A stretch of DNA of 34,125 nucleotides from Gracilibacillus halophilus YIM-C55.5 (GCF_000359605.1 NZ_APML01000027.1:1-34125); one strand, 5' to 3'; shown: positions 1 to 7,828, counted from the first letter of the stretch. Notes: generated by a model from the letters alone, not told the origin. Program-made: numbers and translations.

Positions 1-3
1 ACT

Positions 4-84
4 TTAACGATTCGTCCCCCCTACTTCACGATCGTATTCGGTACCGATCATTTTAAACCGTCTTCGTTGTTTATTCACATTCAC
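4..84 (-). CDS. Possible very small ORF (26 aa)
   Basis: A GTG-started reading frame of 26 codons, rich in Arg and Lys, follows a moderate GGGTGG Shine-Dalgarno-like stretch. I do not recognise the product. About 20 bases upstream, at 113-145 on the same strand, lies a sigma-H-like element (AGGAATT, 11 bases, GTCGAAA) whose -10 lacks the final T of GAAT. That context is the only reason to list it. It may instead be the remnant of a longer gene or chance. Confidence 0.22.
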   Translation of the reverse strand: MNVNKQRRRFKMIGTEYDREVGGTNR

Positions 85-216
85 ACCACCCTTGCTTTGT
101 GATCATTGTATATTTCGACAGTTTTAGTTAAATTCCTTCCATAAAATACAATTTGCACAACTTAACATTTCGAACTATACCAGGAACAAATGTTCTTTTT
201 ATGAGGAGTGAGTACA

Positions 217-324
217 TTGCGCTACCTAAAAGATCATGAAGCAAACACATTATCACGCTACCTATTTTTATCGATGACCATTCTGACGATTGATCAAGAT
301 ATAAATACACTGCAGCAAGATTAG
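217..324 (+). CDS. Possible small protein (35 aa)
   Basis: A TTG-started frame (begins MRYLKDHEANTLSRYLFLS) ends at a TAG and is preceded by GAGGAGT 9 bases upstream, a good Bacillus ribosome site. The composition is protein-like, unlike the antisense frame across the same bases. I do not recognise a family and propose no function. It may be the surviving 5' part of a decayed gene in this accessory stretch. Confidence 0.33.
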   Translation: MRYLKDHEANTLSRYLFLSMTILTIDQDINTLQQD

Positions 325-495
325 CTATTTGTTTATGGCATTTAAACAATGTAGGTTTCGACAGTATGTTTATAGCATTTTATGTATAATTAAATATGAA
401 GAGATTGTATAACGAGGAATGTTTATTCAACGAACTTCTAAGTGGCTTGTTCAAACTAATGGGCAGAATAGTTTAACAAACAAATGGTTAAAATA

Positions 496-522
496 CCCGA
501 TAATTATGCATTATCGGGAGGG
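496..522 (+). promoter_or_regulatory. Hairpin overlapping the ribosome-binding site of the CBO0543 gene
   Basis: A perfect 9-bp inverted repeat (CCCGATAAT, 5-base loop, ATTATCGGG) runs into the Shine-Dalgarno sequence GGGAGGG (516-522). The 3' arm therefore contains the first Gs of the ribosome site. The GTG start lies 7 bases beyond. As RNA, the closed stem would partly hide the site. No T-run follows, so it is not an ordinary terminator for transcripts coming from the left. Confidence 0.5.
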
Positions 523-529
523 ATAGTAA

Positions 530-1099
530 GTGAAGGGAGAACAATTAAAACACTTAAATAAAATCAGGTCTATGACTGAAGAGGTAACTCAATTTGAAAA
601 AGAGTATTGGACATCATTTTCGAACTTTGATGTATGGCAATTTTGGGTAATCACTCTATTATTAATCGTACCCCTAATAGTGTTATTCATTTTAATTGAT
701 AAAAATAAAATGTTACTTCTTGGTTTTTTTGGACTTAATTATCATGTATGGTTTTCTTACGCTACTTCTATCGCTGTTAGTCTGGGTCTGTGGGAATACC
801 CTTATCAAATTACCCCCTTTTTACCGGGATTTTCCTTTAGCGCTTCATTGATACCAGTGTGTTTTATGTTGTTATATCAATGGACGTTAAATCATAAAAA
901 GAATATCTATCTATACGCTGTAATATTATCAGCAATAATTGCCTTTGTATTAGAACCAATTATGGTAAAACTCCACTTGCTCCATATATTTAAGGGAGTA
1001 AATTATGTTCATTTATTTCTATTATTTGTGGCACTTTCCATTGTATCTAAACTTATTACAAACCTGTTTCTATGGCTACAAGAAAAGGAAAATAAATAA
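530..1099 (+). CDS. CBO0543 family membrane protein
   Basis: A 189-residue integral membrane protein. After a soluble N-terminal stretch of about 35 residues come several hydrophobic segments (about 40-60, 65-85, 100-120, 128-148, 160-182) and a charged C-terminal tail. The string FDVWQFWVITLLLIVPLIVL followed by a D-K-rich turn and LLLGFFGLNYHVWF is the pattern I associate with the CBO0543 family, which is common in spore-forming Firmicutes and has no settled function. The GTG start is chosen because GGGAGGG stands 7 bases upstream. A hairpin overlaps that site. The gene stands alone in accessory DNA. Confidence 0.72.
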   Translation: MKGEQLKHLNKIRSMTEEVTQFEKEYWTSFSNFDVWQFWVITLLLIVPLIVLFILIDKNKMLLLGFFGLNYHVWFSYATSIAVSLGLWEYPYQITPFLPGFSFSASLIPVCFMLLYQWTLNHKKNIYLYAVILSAIIAFVLEPIMVKLHLLHIFKGVNYVHLFLLFVALSIVSKLITNLFLWLQEKENK

Positions 1100-1222
1100 A
1101 TTGTTCTTTAACAAACGGGTGAGGAAGTATATAAAATTACTTTTAATAACTTTCTGCAATACATGTATGCTACAGATGGACTACCCTTATTTGTTAAACA
1201 CTCGAAGTTAGGAGAGGTAGAA

Positions 1223-1455
1223 ATGGAAGATGAAAATATTGGTAGCTTATTAAAAGAAATGTGAAGCAAATCTGGAATGACGGGTAAAGAATTTAGCAGC
1301 AAAAACTACAAATGTTTTTATCAAATAAGAGTGAGTTATTTACGGAATACATTTTTATACGCGATAAAATAGAAGAGAAACGGAATTATTTTAATCCGGC
1401 TATTCGGAAGAAAGTGTTGGAGATACTTGAGGGGTTATTTGACAAAAAGAAGTAA
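1223..1455 (+). pseudogene. Decayed gene, possibly an HTH regulator
   Basis: A good ribosome site (GGAGAGG) precedes an ATG, but the frame meets TGA after 13 codons (MEDENIGSLLKEM-stop). The same frame continues with SKSGMTGKEFSSK, which resembles the first helices of XRE-type helix-turn-helix proteins. After a frame change the C-terminal part reads IRDKIEEKRNYFNPAIRKK and ends in FDKKK at 1455. The middle of a normal HTH domain appears to be missing, so both a nonsense change and an internal deletion are likely. The assignment to an HTH family is tentative. Confidence 0.4.
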
Positions 1456-1491
1456 TAAAGCGCATCGTAGAGATTGCCACTAGATGCGCTT
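1445..1491 (-). terminator. Probable terminator of the 1490-2233 gene
   Basis: On the minus strand AAGCGCATC and GATGCGCTT form a 9-bp stem (1458-1466 with 1483-1491) around a 16-base loop, followed by TATTACTTCTTTTT. The stop codon of the membrane-protein gene lies inside the stem. The loop is long and the T-run interrupted. Confidence 0.5.
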
Positions 1492-2233
1492 AAAAATTTA
1501 AACATTCATAACCTCTTATTACATCCTTTTTTATAAATTGCACCCTTTGTTTATCTTGTTTTATAACAAAAAATTCAGCATCCTCAGCTATTAAATATCC
1601 TTTGAATGAAATTCCATCGTATGTAACAAATCTATATTTTTCGAATTTATAAGTAATCGCATATACCATCATGTTGCTGAGTGAATATAATATAATTATT
1701 AATCCATAGATTAAAAATATAGAAACCAAAATATTTTGAAAAGATAGAGGCGATTCTATTTGTATAAAAAGAGGTGCTATTAGACCATGTAAAGTACCAC
1801 AAGTAATTAATAACTTATGTGCCCTATTCATCCATTTGTAATATTTTACTTCATCTCGATCATATATATTTTTTTCATAAAAGATACTTCTAATACGTTT
1901 TTTTACTCTATGCTTAAAGTGAAAAATGTGTCCCAAAAAAGGTGAAATCCATGTGATGACTAATACTAACGAAATGGTGATTCGGAAAAATTTACTTAAA
2001 GTATCCATAGAAATATTACATTTGTTATATAAAAGCAGACTTAAAAATGCAGTGATTAGAAATGGTATCAAGTAGATACTTATATTTAAAAAGGTAAATG
2101 ATTTTCTAGTTGCATTATCTATTTCAGTCTTTGAATATTCTTTTATTGATTTTATGTTATGCGAAGAAAAGAAATACAGCACAGTTGTTATTCCTGTGAT
2201 TAAAATTAAAACATCAGTAAATTTAATTTCCAA
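1490..2233 (-). CDS. Unrecognised membrane protein with C-terminal cytosolic domain
   Basis: I propose a TTG start at 2233 because GGAGGGG lies 6 bases upstream; longer frames start inside or before that ribosome site. The 247-residue product begins MEIKFTDVLILITGITTVLY. It has about four or five hydrophobic segments in its first 190 residues, separated by a charged stretch rich in Lys and Arg. A C-terminal part of about 45 residues is predicted soluble (RFVTYDGISFKGYLIAEDAE and onward) and could be a small beta-barrel. I do not recognise a family. The gene is divergent from the TIR gene at 2422 with a 188-base shared upstream region, so co-regulation or a functional pairing is possible but unproven. 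Confidence 0.65.
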   Translation of the reverse strand: MEIKFTDVLILITGITTVLYFFSSHNIKSIKEYSKTEIDNATRKSFTFLNISIYLIPFLITAFLSLLLYNKCNISMDTLSKFFRITISLVLVITWISPFLGHIFHFKHRVKKRIRSIFYEKNIYDRDEVKYYKWMNRAHKLLITCGTLHGLIAPLFIQIESPLSFQNILVSIFLIYGLIIILYSLSNMMVYAITYKFEKYRFVTYDGISFKGYLIAEDAEFFVIKQDKQRVQFIKKDVIRGYECLNF

Positions 2234-2330
2234 TATAATCCCCTCCAAATCTATGTATCGACATTCTAAATGATTATTTAAATTCAAAAAAGAAAATTCT
2301 TGTAATAGGGAGAAAAAAGTATGAATTTGA

Positions 2331-2356
2331 AGGAATTCTGTTGGCTGGTGTAGAAA
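2331..2356 (+). promoter_or_regulatory. Weak sigma-H-like promoter upstream of the TIR gene
   Basis: GAAGGAATT matches the sigma-H -35 consensus (RnAGGAwWW). It is followed after 12 bases by GTAGAAA, which matches the -10 (RnnGAAT) except for the last base. The element lies 65 bases before the TIR start. It resembles the stronger elements at 5475, 6726 and 7829 but is less convincing. Confidence 0.3.
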
Positions 2357-2421
2357 TATGTTGAGATAGAGAAGAAAAAATGTTGCTTAAATAAATTAGC
2401 TTTATAAGAAGGAGAATGTGT

Positions 2422-3252
2422 ATGCCAAGTACATCTATGCTAGATAGTAAAATTAGTCGCTTGCAAAGAGAACTCAAACAATTTGAATCTCAGCATGCAA
2501 AAGAATTAAAAGAAGAGAGTGACGCACTAAGTAAAATAAATAAAGCGCAAGCCTCGATTAATAGAACCAAAAGTACTTCTACAATGAAAAATAAAAGGAA
2601 TGAAATTCAAAGAGAAAACAAAAAGAGTTCCTCAGCTAAAGAAAAACAATCAAAATTGGCTACTAAAATTTCTAAAAAGAGAACCGAACTTCAAAAAGCA
2701 CAAGCTGATTTGCAATCATTAAAACAAAAGGAGCAGGATAAACTTTTTAAACAGCAAGAACGAAAACTAAAAGAATTTAAATATAAACAGTCTGTTATAA
2801 CATCAGATGATAACTTTTCAGATGATGAATCACAAGTTCAAAAGGAATATGACGTATTTATTTCTCACTCAAGTGACGATAAGGACGGTTTTGTTAACGA
2901 TTTAGCAAAGGCTATTAAAGAAGCTGATATCAGTATTTGGTATGATAGCGATAGTATTGGCTGGGGGAAAAGTATTCGTCAAGAAATTGACAAAGGACTT
3001 CGGCATTCACGATACGGGATTGTAGTAATATCGCCTAGCTTCATCGATAAATATTGGACGAACTATGAACTGGATGGAATTCTTAACAAAGAAAGTAGTT
3101 CCAACCAGCAAATGCTTTTACCGATTTGGCATAATGTAACAGCAGATCAAGTTAATAAATACAGTTACTCATTATCTGATAAACTTGCATTAAATAGCGG
3201 TATTAACACTATTAATGAAATAGTTGAAAATATTAAAAACCTTCTCAAATAA
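2422..3252 (+). CDS. Coiled-coil + TIR domain protein, probable NAD-cleaving defence-type protein
   Basis: A 276-residue protein. Residues 5-125 are almost entirely Lys/Glu/Gln-rich heptads predicted to form a long coiled coil. Residues 140-275 form a TIR domain: the first strand is YDVFISHS (143-150), then WYD (173-175), a G-x-S-I-R-x-x-I-D-K-G-L helix, VVISPSF, and YWTNYEL with Glu216 at the place of the catalytic glutamate of TIR NADases. The order resembles the Paracoccus denitrificans TIR protein, an N-terminal coiled coil with a C-terminal TIR. Many bacterial TIRs consume or rearrange NAD and several serve in anti-phage systems; a defence role here is inferred from family and location. 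The start at 2422 leaves 7 bases after GGAG, whereas the in-frame ATG at 2416 is too close. Confidence 0.85.
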   Translation: MPSTSMLDSKISRLQRELKQFESQHAKELKEESDALSKINKAQASINRTKSTSTMKNKRNEIQRENKKSSSAKEKQSKLATKISKKRTELQKAQADLQSLKQKEQDKLFKQQERKLKEFKYKQSVITSDDNFSDDESQVQKEYDVFISHSSDDKDGFVNDLAKAIKEADISIWYDSDSIGWGKSIRQEIDKGLRHSRYGIVVISPSFIDKYWTNYELDGILNKESSSNQQMLLPIWHNVTADQVNKYSYSLSDKLALNSGINTINEIVENIKNLLK

Positions 3253-3356
3253 GTTTGTTTTTATCAAGTAATGTGATTATTTGATAGTAATCATAACTAC
3301 AAAAAGTATTTAGTTTAATAAATGAAACAAAGACATATCGCCTTACCGCTTGATAT

Positions 3357-3482
3357 TTAATGTGACTGTTCAGCCCATTTAGGTACTTTTGCAATAAAAT
3401 ATCTTTTAATGTCTTTATTAATTTTCATTTCTAGCTCTTTCTCTTTACTTTCTAATTTAATCAGTTTTTGATCAAAATTCAT
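3357..3482 (-). CDS. Small charged protein (41 aa), prophage end
   Basis: An ATG frame of 41 codons with AAGGAG 10 bases upstream, downstream of the endolysin on the same strand. The sequence is Lys/Glu-rich (starts MNFDQKLIKLESKEKELEMK) and ends VPKWAEQSH; the first 25 residues should form a helix. Short helical proteins of this kind are common at the end of phage lysis cassettes, but I recognise no family. It lies beyond the hairpin at 3506-3524. Confidence 0.5.
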   Translation of the reverse strand: MNFDQKLIKLESKEKELEMKINKDIKRYFIAKVPKWAEQSH

Positions 3483-3505
3483 TTAATAACAACTCCTTAA
3501 AGTAA

Positions 3506-3532
3506 GCCCCCACATTGTGAGGGCCTATTTTT
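3506..3532 (+). terminator. Hairpin terminator between TIR region and endolysin
   Basis: GCCC-C-CACA-T-TGTG-A-GGGC forms a stem with one C/A mismatch and a very tight loop. On the plus strand it is followed by CTATTTTTT, as in a Rho-independent terminator. On the minus strand the trailing sequence (TTACTTT) is poorer in T, so termination of the endolysin message there is less certain. Confidence 0.55.
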
Positions 3533-4406
3533 TACAAATTACCTGCATTAAGTGCACGTTGCAATGCTTTTACCACAAGTGATGGATCGCTAATTACACC
3601 ATCTACTACAGTGCCAAGATACTCTTGTAATGCGCTTACCGTGTTAGGTCCAAGTAATCCATCATCTGTGGATCCAATTTTACGTTGCAATGTCTCGATT
3701 ACTAAGCTACCACCTCCCCCAAAGGTTATACCAGATACAACCGCATCAGTTGCTTGATTGTGGACCTGGCCACTAATCACGCCATCTACAACTGTGTCCA
3801 GCGATTTTTGTAATGCAGTGGTGGTCTTGGTACCCCAGTATCCGTCAACCGTTAGGTTTGCACCGTTATTATCATCCGTTGCTGATTTTACTTTGTGTTC
3901 AGGTGCATCAATAGATTTACCTTGCACCATCAGTAAAAAGTCATCCCAGCTGATACCTTTCTTCCTAGCTCGTAATTGAGCTGGGCAATTTTTAGGATAC
4001 CAATCGTGGTGTTGCTTTACATCATTAATAGACAGGTTATGCTTATCTAGCAAATGCTTAACTAATTTAACGCCGTTTTCGACGGTTCTTTGATAATCAC
4101 CGTCAGAGTTAACGCATAGCTCCACAGCGATTGCATCTAAGTTACCTGGTCCATGCCCATCTGTTGCGTGCCAGCACTGCGCATCATTCTCAAAGGGCTG
4201 GATAACCTGTAAATCATCAACTTGATAATGCCAGGAAGCTTTACGAGAGTTACCACCTAACTGTATTTTGGCATGAGCGACAGCGTTCTCACCTTCATTC
4301 GTATTCCCTGTTTGGTGGACGGTAATGGTCTTTTTACCATTCGATCACCGTACGTTATTTCCTTTGCTACTTCATCCGATACAATCCATTTTTTAATGTT
4401 GACCAT
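3532..4406 (-). pseudogene. Phage endolysin: N-acetylmuramoyl-L-alanine amidase, frameshifted
   Basis: From the ATG at 4406 about 20 codons read in one frame. Near 4340-4346 one base appears missing, and the rest reads in another frame to 3532. The joined protein of about 290 residues has an Amidase_2 domain with zinc-ligand histidines in VHQTGN and in HHDWYPKNCPAQLR, plus WHATDG. Two C-terminal peptidoglycan-binding-like repeats follow (around VDGYWGTKTTTALQ and DDGLLGPNTVSALQ), as in XlyA-type endolysins. It would cleave the amide bond between muramic acid and L-Ala. The start overlaps the holin stop (TAATG), the usual holin-endolysin coupling. As written, only a C-terminal fragment could be made. 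Either sequence error or prophage decay explains this. Confidence 0.82.
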
Positions 4407-4840
4407 TATTTATCCTCTCCTTTTGTTGGTTGATCTTTAAAAATTTCAATCGCTTTTTTAAGCGGGCTTGGGACTGGCATGCCCAATCTTCCAAGATTTT
4501 TACTGATACTAATAAACTCGTTAACCATGGTTGCGCTCATTACGCTTAACTCATATCCACCAATATTGATAGACTCGCCGACTAAATCAACGTAAACTTT
4601 ATCAACCATTCCAGCCATCGCAACTAAACCAAAGATTAATATCTTTTTGGGAATCCCCCAAAATCCAACTTGGCTTTTTATCTTGCCTTCTGTCCCTACT
4701 GCAACTAACCCTGTGATGTAATCAAATGTTACAAAAACCACCAATGCGATTAACAAATGCGACCATCCCCCAAACAAATAACTAAAACAAAAAGCAACCA
4801 CCCCTATGATTGCTTTAGGACTATTGATTGCCATATCCAT
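4406..4840 (-). CDS. Phage holin (toxin secretion/phage lysis holin family)
   Basis: A 144-residue membrane protein starting MDMAINSPKAIIGVVAFCF. Hydrophobic segments lie at about 9-24, 26-45 and 60-75, with VFVTFDYITGLVAVGTEGKI and the G-FWGIPKKILIF turn characteristic of the phage_holin_4 (Cph1/TcdE-like) family. Holins open the membrane so that the endolysin can reach the wall. The start at 4840 is chosen because AGGAGG stands 7 bases upstream; a longer frame would start inside the upstream terminator. The stop overlaps the endolysin start. Confidence 0.87.
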   Translation of the reverse strand: MDMAINSPKAIIGVVAFCFSYLFGGWSHLLIALVVFVTFDYITGLVAVGTEGKIKSQVGFWGIPKKILIFGLVAMAGMVDKVYVDLVGESINIGGYELSVMSATMVNEFISISKNLGRLGMPVPSPLKKAIEIFKDQPTKGEDK

Positions 4841-4865
4841 TTTTAGCCTCCTATAATTTTCGATA

Positions 4866-4898
4866 TAAAAAAAGCACCTCATTATTGAGATGCTTATA
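4866..4898 (-). terminator. Rho-independent terminator after the HEPN-like gene
   Basis: On the minus strand AGCATCTCA and TGAGGTGCT form a stem with one G-T wobble around a 4-base loop, then TTTTTTT. It ends the 4926-5450 gene and separates it from holin and endolysin. Confidence 0.8.
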
Positions 4899-4925
4899 TA
4901 TCATTAATTTTTGATATACTACACC

Positions 4926-5450
4926 TTAAAAGTAGAAAGGTGAGTTGTTTTTTATTTCTATTATATTTTTAGCCCTCTCGTTAATTTCTTTATTATTCTT
5001 AACGTCGTCTAACCATTCCTTTATCCCTTCTATTATGTCTTTACAAAAAATATCCACTTGCAATTGCAATGTGTCATTCACCTTGTTATTATGCACTATA
5101 CTATTTGCAAGTGGTGCAACAAACACATAATCATTTAATACCTTTCTAGCCTTTTGTTCTTCGATGTTAGTTTCCCCTTGATGTAAAAAGGAACATCTCA
5201 ATGCATACGCGTCATTACCAGTTAAGAAAGTATTTATTTTCGAATTTCTGTGATAAACAGTGTAATATTTTGATACATATTTATCGAACCATTTAGGATA
5301 TCTATCATTGGGTGAGTTCTTAGGCTTTTCAATTTTAGAACATATATCTGGTAATGTAAGTGATATAGACAGAGCCGCATACCAATTTTCATTCTCTATA
5401 GCGCTCATAATAGAAATAATGAAATTATTGATTCTTGTTTCTATTTCCAA
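4926..5450 (-). CDS. HEPN-like protein in the lysis region
   Basis: A 174-residue soluble, helix-rich protein. The strings ENWYAALSISLTLPDICSKIE, YPKWFDKYV and FLTGNDAYALRCSFLHQGE recur in a widespread family of uncharacterised bacterial and phage proteins that I recognise by pattern but cannot name. R85-C-S-F-L-H90 fits the R-x4-6-H motif of HEPN domains, which in many toxins and defence proteins is the ribonuclease site. Nuclease activity is inference from this motif. It has its own sigma-H-like promoter (5475-5501) and terminator, so it is a separate cargo-type unit ('moron') rather than part of the lysis operon. The start follows GAGGAGGGA. Confidence 0.66.
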   Translation of the reverse strand: MEIETRINNFIISIMSAIENENWYAALSISLTLPDICSKIEKPKNSPNDRYPKWFDKYVSKYYTVYHRNSKINTFLTGNDAYALRCSFLHQGETNIEEQKARKVLNDYVFVAPLANSIVHNNKVNDTLQLQVDIFCKDIIEGIKEWLDDVKNNKEINERAKNIIEIKNNSPFYF

Positions 5451-5474
5451 CTAAATCCCTCCTCTTCATCATTT

Positions 5475-5501
5475 ATTCGACAAAAAGGAAGAAATTCCTG
5501 C
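5475..5501 (-). promoter_or_regulatory. Sigma-H-type promoter of the HEPN-like gene
   Basis: On the minus strand GCAGGAATT, 11 bases, GTCGAAT matches RnAGGAwWW-N11/12-RnnGAAT, the sigma-H consensus. The -10 region also contains TGTCGAA, a perfect Spo0A box. The element lies 25 bases before the start codon and is one of three nearly identical copies in this prophage. Confidence 0.6.
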
Positions 5502-5549
5502 ATAAAAAAATACGCCCGGTTAGGTGCTTGATTATTCCTGTCTCAATTG

Positions 5550-5675
5550 TTAATTTCCTTGCTTTAATAATCGATTTTCCTCCACCAATACAGCAATTTT
5601 TCTTTTAGTATTACATAAATCCTGCGCCCACTCATTACTTACTGTATCTATGATTTTATTAACATCTTGTTTCAT
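5550..5675 (-). CDS. Small phage protein (41 aa)
   Basis: An ATG frame of 41 codons, starting MKQDVNKIIDTVSNEW and ending EENRLLKQGN, with GAGGAGG 6 bases upstream. Its ATGA start overlaps the stop of the fibre-like gene, so the two were translationally coupled. It resembles the small helical proteins found after tail or fibre genes in Bacillus phages such as those with the XkdX fold, but lacks a clear family signature. Confidence 0.55.
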   Translation of the reverse strand: MKQDVNKIIDTVSNEWAQDLCNTKRKIAVLVEENRLLKQGN

Positions 5676-6701
5676 ACTACTTCCTCCTCGTTATTTTTTA
5701 CTTGTTCCATATATACACCTTCATATCCTTTACGTAACCCATTCACTTCAAATACAACTTCGGCTTTATGCTTGGTTACGGAAACCCTGAATCTATCATC
5801 CGATCTCTGGATGATAGTCACGTCTGCACCGTTTTGAATATGCGGTACTACAAAATATTGAGAGATCGTTTATAAAAACATAGGTTCAATAATGATTTCA
5901 TGCTCACTCTCTTCAAGCACATGCTCCGTGTAAGCAACAAATCGATTGTCGGGGGATTCAACGGCATACATTTTTCGAGTACCATAATATACAGTATCAA
6001 CAATAGCTGACTTTGAACCCGAAACTGTGAAATCTTCGTTAACGTGTAAATCAGCTCTTATTTCAACTGCACCTGCTACATCGTTACTAATGTAAAACAC
6101 ATTATCGTTCGGGCTTACCGAAGCCGAAGTAACCTAAACGGTCACCATTAGTATTTTGGAAATCGACATATGTTGCTGCAAAATTACCATCAGATAACGA
6201 TCTTAATATAAGTGAACGTCCTGACGATCTGACCAAAACGCCATTTCCATCTACTCGCAAGCCTCCATCAATCTGTGTGCCCAAATCTGAAACTGAGCTT
6301 AAACCATCAATACCAACCCCTAGATCTCAACCTATAATAGATACATTTGATTTTCCTTCTAATATCAAATCAGTATAGTAATAGGATAATCCACCCAAAA
6401 ACGAATCATCAGGTCTTTGGAAGTAAACACCATAATTCCCACCATGGTTTCCACCGCTGTTTGTTATACCAATGAATATTTTTTCATCATAAGTGTTATC
6501 CAAAAGCTCAAAGCCATTATTATCTAAGGTAATAGTGCCATCGGTACTGTCTTGTGTAAAAGTAGAACCATTTATATTGACACCATTAATGTCACCTGCA
6601 GTTATACTGCCTAAATTACCAGTAAAACAAATTATAATAACAAGAATTAAAATAATATAGAAATAATGACCAACTTTAATATTTCTTTCAAACCATTTCA
6701 T
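5672..6701 (-). pseudogene. Broken phage fibre/minor structural protein
   Basis: The gene starts at 6701 after GGGGATGGGA and would end at the TGA overlapping the next gene, about 340 codons. It is interrupted three times: an in-frame TGA at 6327-6329, an extra base near 6114, and an in-frame TAA at 5870-5872. Reading through gives continuous phage-like protein: DINGVNINGSTFTQDSTDG, then GYFGFG, ESPDNRFVAYTEHVLEES and YFVVPHIQNGAD. The C-terminal part resembles the end of Bacillus phage tail-fibre-like proteins. The N-terminus is odd for a virion protein: MKWFERNIKVGHYFYIILIL is a membrane or signal segment, perhaps from recombination with another gene. It has its own sigma-H-like promoter. 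Confidence 0.72.
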
Positions 6702-6725
6702 ATTCCCATCCCCTTCTACCTACTA

Positions 6726-6752
6726 ATTCGACACAAAATTAAAAATTCCTGC
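6726..6752 (-). promoter_or_regulatory. Sigma-H-type promoter of the fibre-like gene
   Basis: On the minus strand GCAGGAATT, 11 bases, GTCGAAT, 24 bases before the ATG at 6701. It matches the sigma-H consensus and includes the Spo0A-box sequence TGTCGAA. Confidence 0.6.
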
Positions 6753-6753
6753 C

Positions 6754-6785
6754 AAAAATTACAGCAACCGCATAAGCGATTGCTG
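6754..6785 (-). terminator. Rho-independent terminator after the M23 peptidase
   Basis: On the minus strand CAGCAATCGC and GCGGTTGCTG form a 10-bp stem (one wobble) with a 4-base loop, then TAATTTTT. It overlaps the upstream edge of the next sigma-H-like promoter region. Confidence 0.78.
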
Positions 6786-6896
6786 CATAGGAATGAAGGG
6801 AGAATCATCTTTATGGTTTTCTTCCACACTATCATAATAACACGGTTTTAGGTGCCAAAACGGACATCTTTCGGACATTTTTGTGCTATATTCTTA

Positions 6897-7790
6897 TTAA
6901 TTAAACAGAGGCTTAATAATCAATAGATTGTCACCTTTAACCCATTGCCCAGCACCTAGATTGTAATATCCGTTTCTGTATTCATAAACATTAAATACAT
7001 CGTTACCAGAAACCTTCTTAATAAAATCTCCATTAGAACTAGGAGCATCATAGACGTTTACACCATATCTATGATCATAATTCACGTATGCTCTAAATCT
7101 TTTAAAGTTGACACTACCTTCTTTTACCCATTGATTCCCGCCTAGATTATAATATCCATCTTCTTTAGCATATACACCATATACTGATTGTCCAGGTACT
7201 CTTTTCACAAAATCACCATTGGGTGCATCATAGACATTAACACCATATTCAGGAGATGTATCGATCTGAACATATCCATAAGAACCATTAGTAGGATTGA
7301 ATTCTGTACCATCCAATACCCCTGCTCTACTACCTAAATAATCTCGTGGATTTGTTGAATTTCTCCATGAAGGTTTATGAACTTCAAAATGCAAGTGTTG
7401 ACCAGATGAATCACCAGTATTACCCATCCATCCAATAAAATCACCTATATCTACATAATCTCCAACGGATACAGCTTTGCTTCTAAGATGTGCATAAGCA
7501 GTTTCATAAGTATCTCCACCAATTTTATGTCGAATAGTTATAATATTTCCATACCCATTCATCTCAGTTGATCTTGTAACATATCCGGAATACGCTGCAG
7601 TAACAGGAACATCACCTTTTTTCGCAATGTCTATACCTTCATGCATATCCCCCCAGCGCATGCCGTATTCTGATGTTACTGTTCCCTCAGCAGGCCACCT
7701 GAAGTATTCTGTAGAAGCATCGGCATAAACTGGCGCTACAACTAAGACACTTAAGACGACAGTAACTAAGGACAATACTAATTTTTTCAT
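6897..7790 (-). CDS. Secreted M23 family peptidoglycan endopeptidase
   Basis: A 297-residue protein. A signal peptide (about residues 1-25) ends VAPVYADA. An M23/LytM zinc peptidase domain follows (about 30-155), with zinc ligands His50 and Asp54 (HEGID), His134 (HLHFEV) and the catalytic-type His101 (AYAHL). Two related C-terminal repeats of about 45 residues (YGVNVYDAP...QWVKEG and YGVNVYDAP...QWVKGD) look like SH3-type wall-binding modules. It would cut peptide cross-links in peptidoglycan outside the cell. The start follows AGGAGG. It sits in the prophage beside lysis genes, but its signal peptide, terminator and sigma-H-like promoter make it an independent, possibly domesticated host gene. 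Confidence 0.87.
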   Translation of the reverse strand: MKKLVLSLVTVVLSVLVVAPVYADASTEYFRWPAEGTVTSEYGMRWGDMHEGIDIAKKGDVPVTAAYSGYVTRSTEMNGYGNIITIRHKIGGDTYETAYAHLRSKAVSVGDYVDIGDFIGWMGNTGDSSGQHLHFEVHKPSWRNSTNPRDYLGSRAGVLDGTEFNPTNGSYGYVQIDTSPEYGVNVYDAPNGDFVKRVPGQSVYGVYAKEDGYYNLGGNQWVKEGSVNFKRFRAYVNYDHRYGVNVYDAPSSNGDFIKKVSGNDVFNVYEYRNGYYNLGAGQWVKGDNLLIIKPLFN

Positions 7791-7828
7791 AATATACTCC
7801 TCCTTGTAATTTTTAGTTCAATTAATAG

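Noticed and set aside
128-349. Minus-strand frame of 73 codons
   Set aside because: No ribosome site, unusual Cys/Met-rich composition, and a better supported small plus-strand frame with a good ribosome site lies over the same bases.
1-3500. Right-hand prophage attachment site (copy of the ssrA 3' end)
   Set aside because: I looked for the T-arm/acceptor sequence of ssrA in the left part and found no copy; the left limit of the prophage remains unknown.
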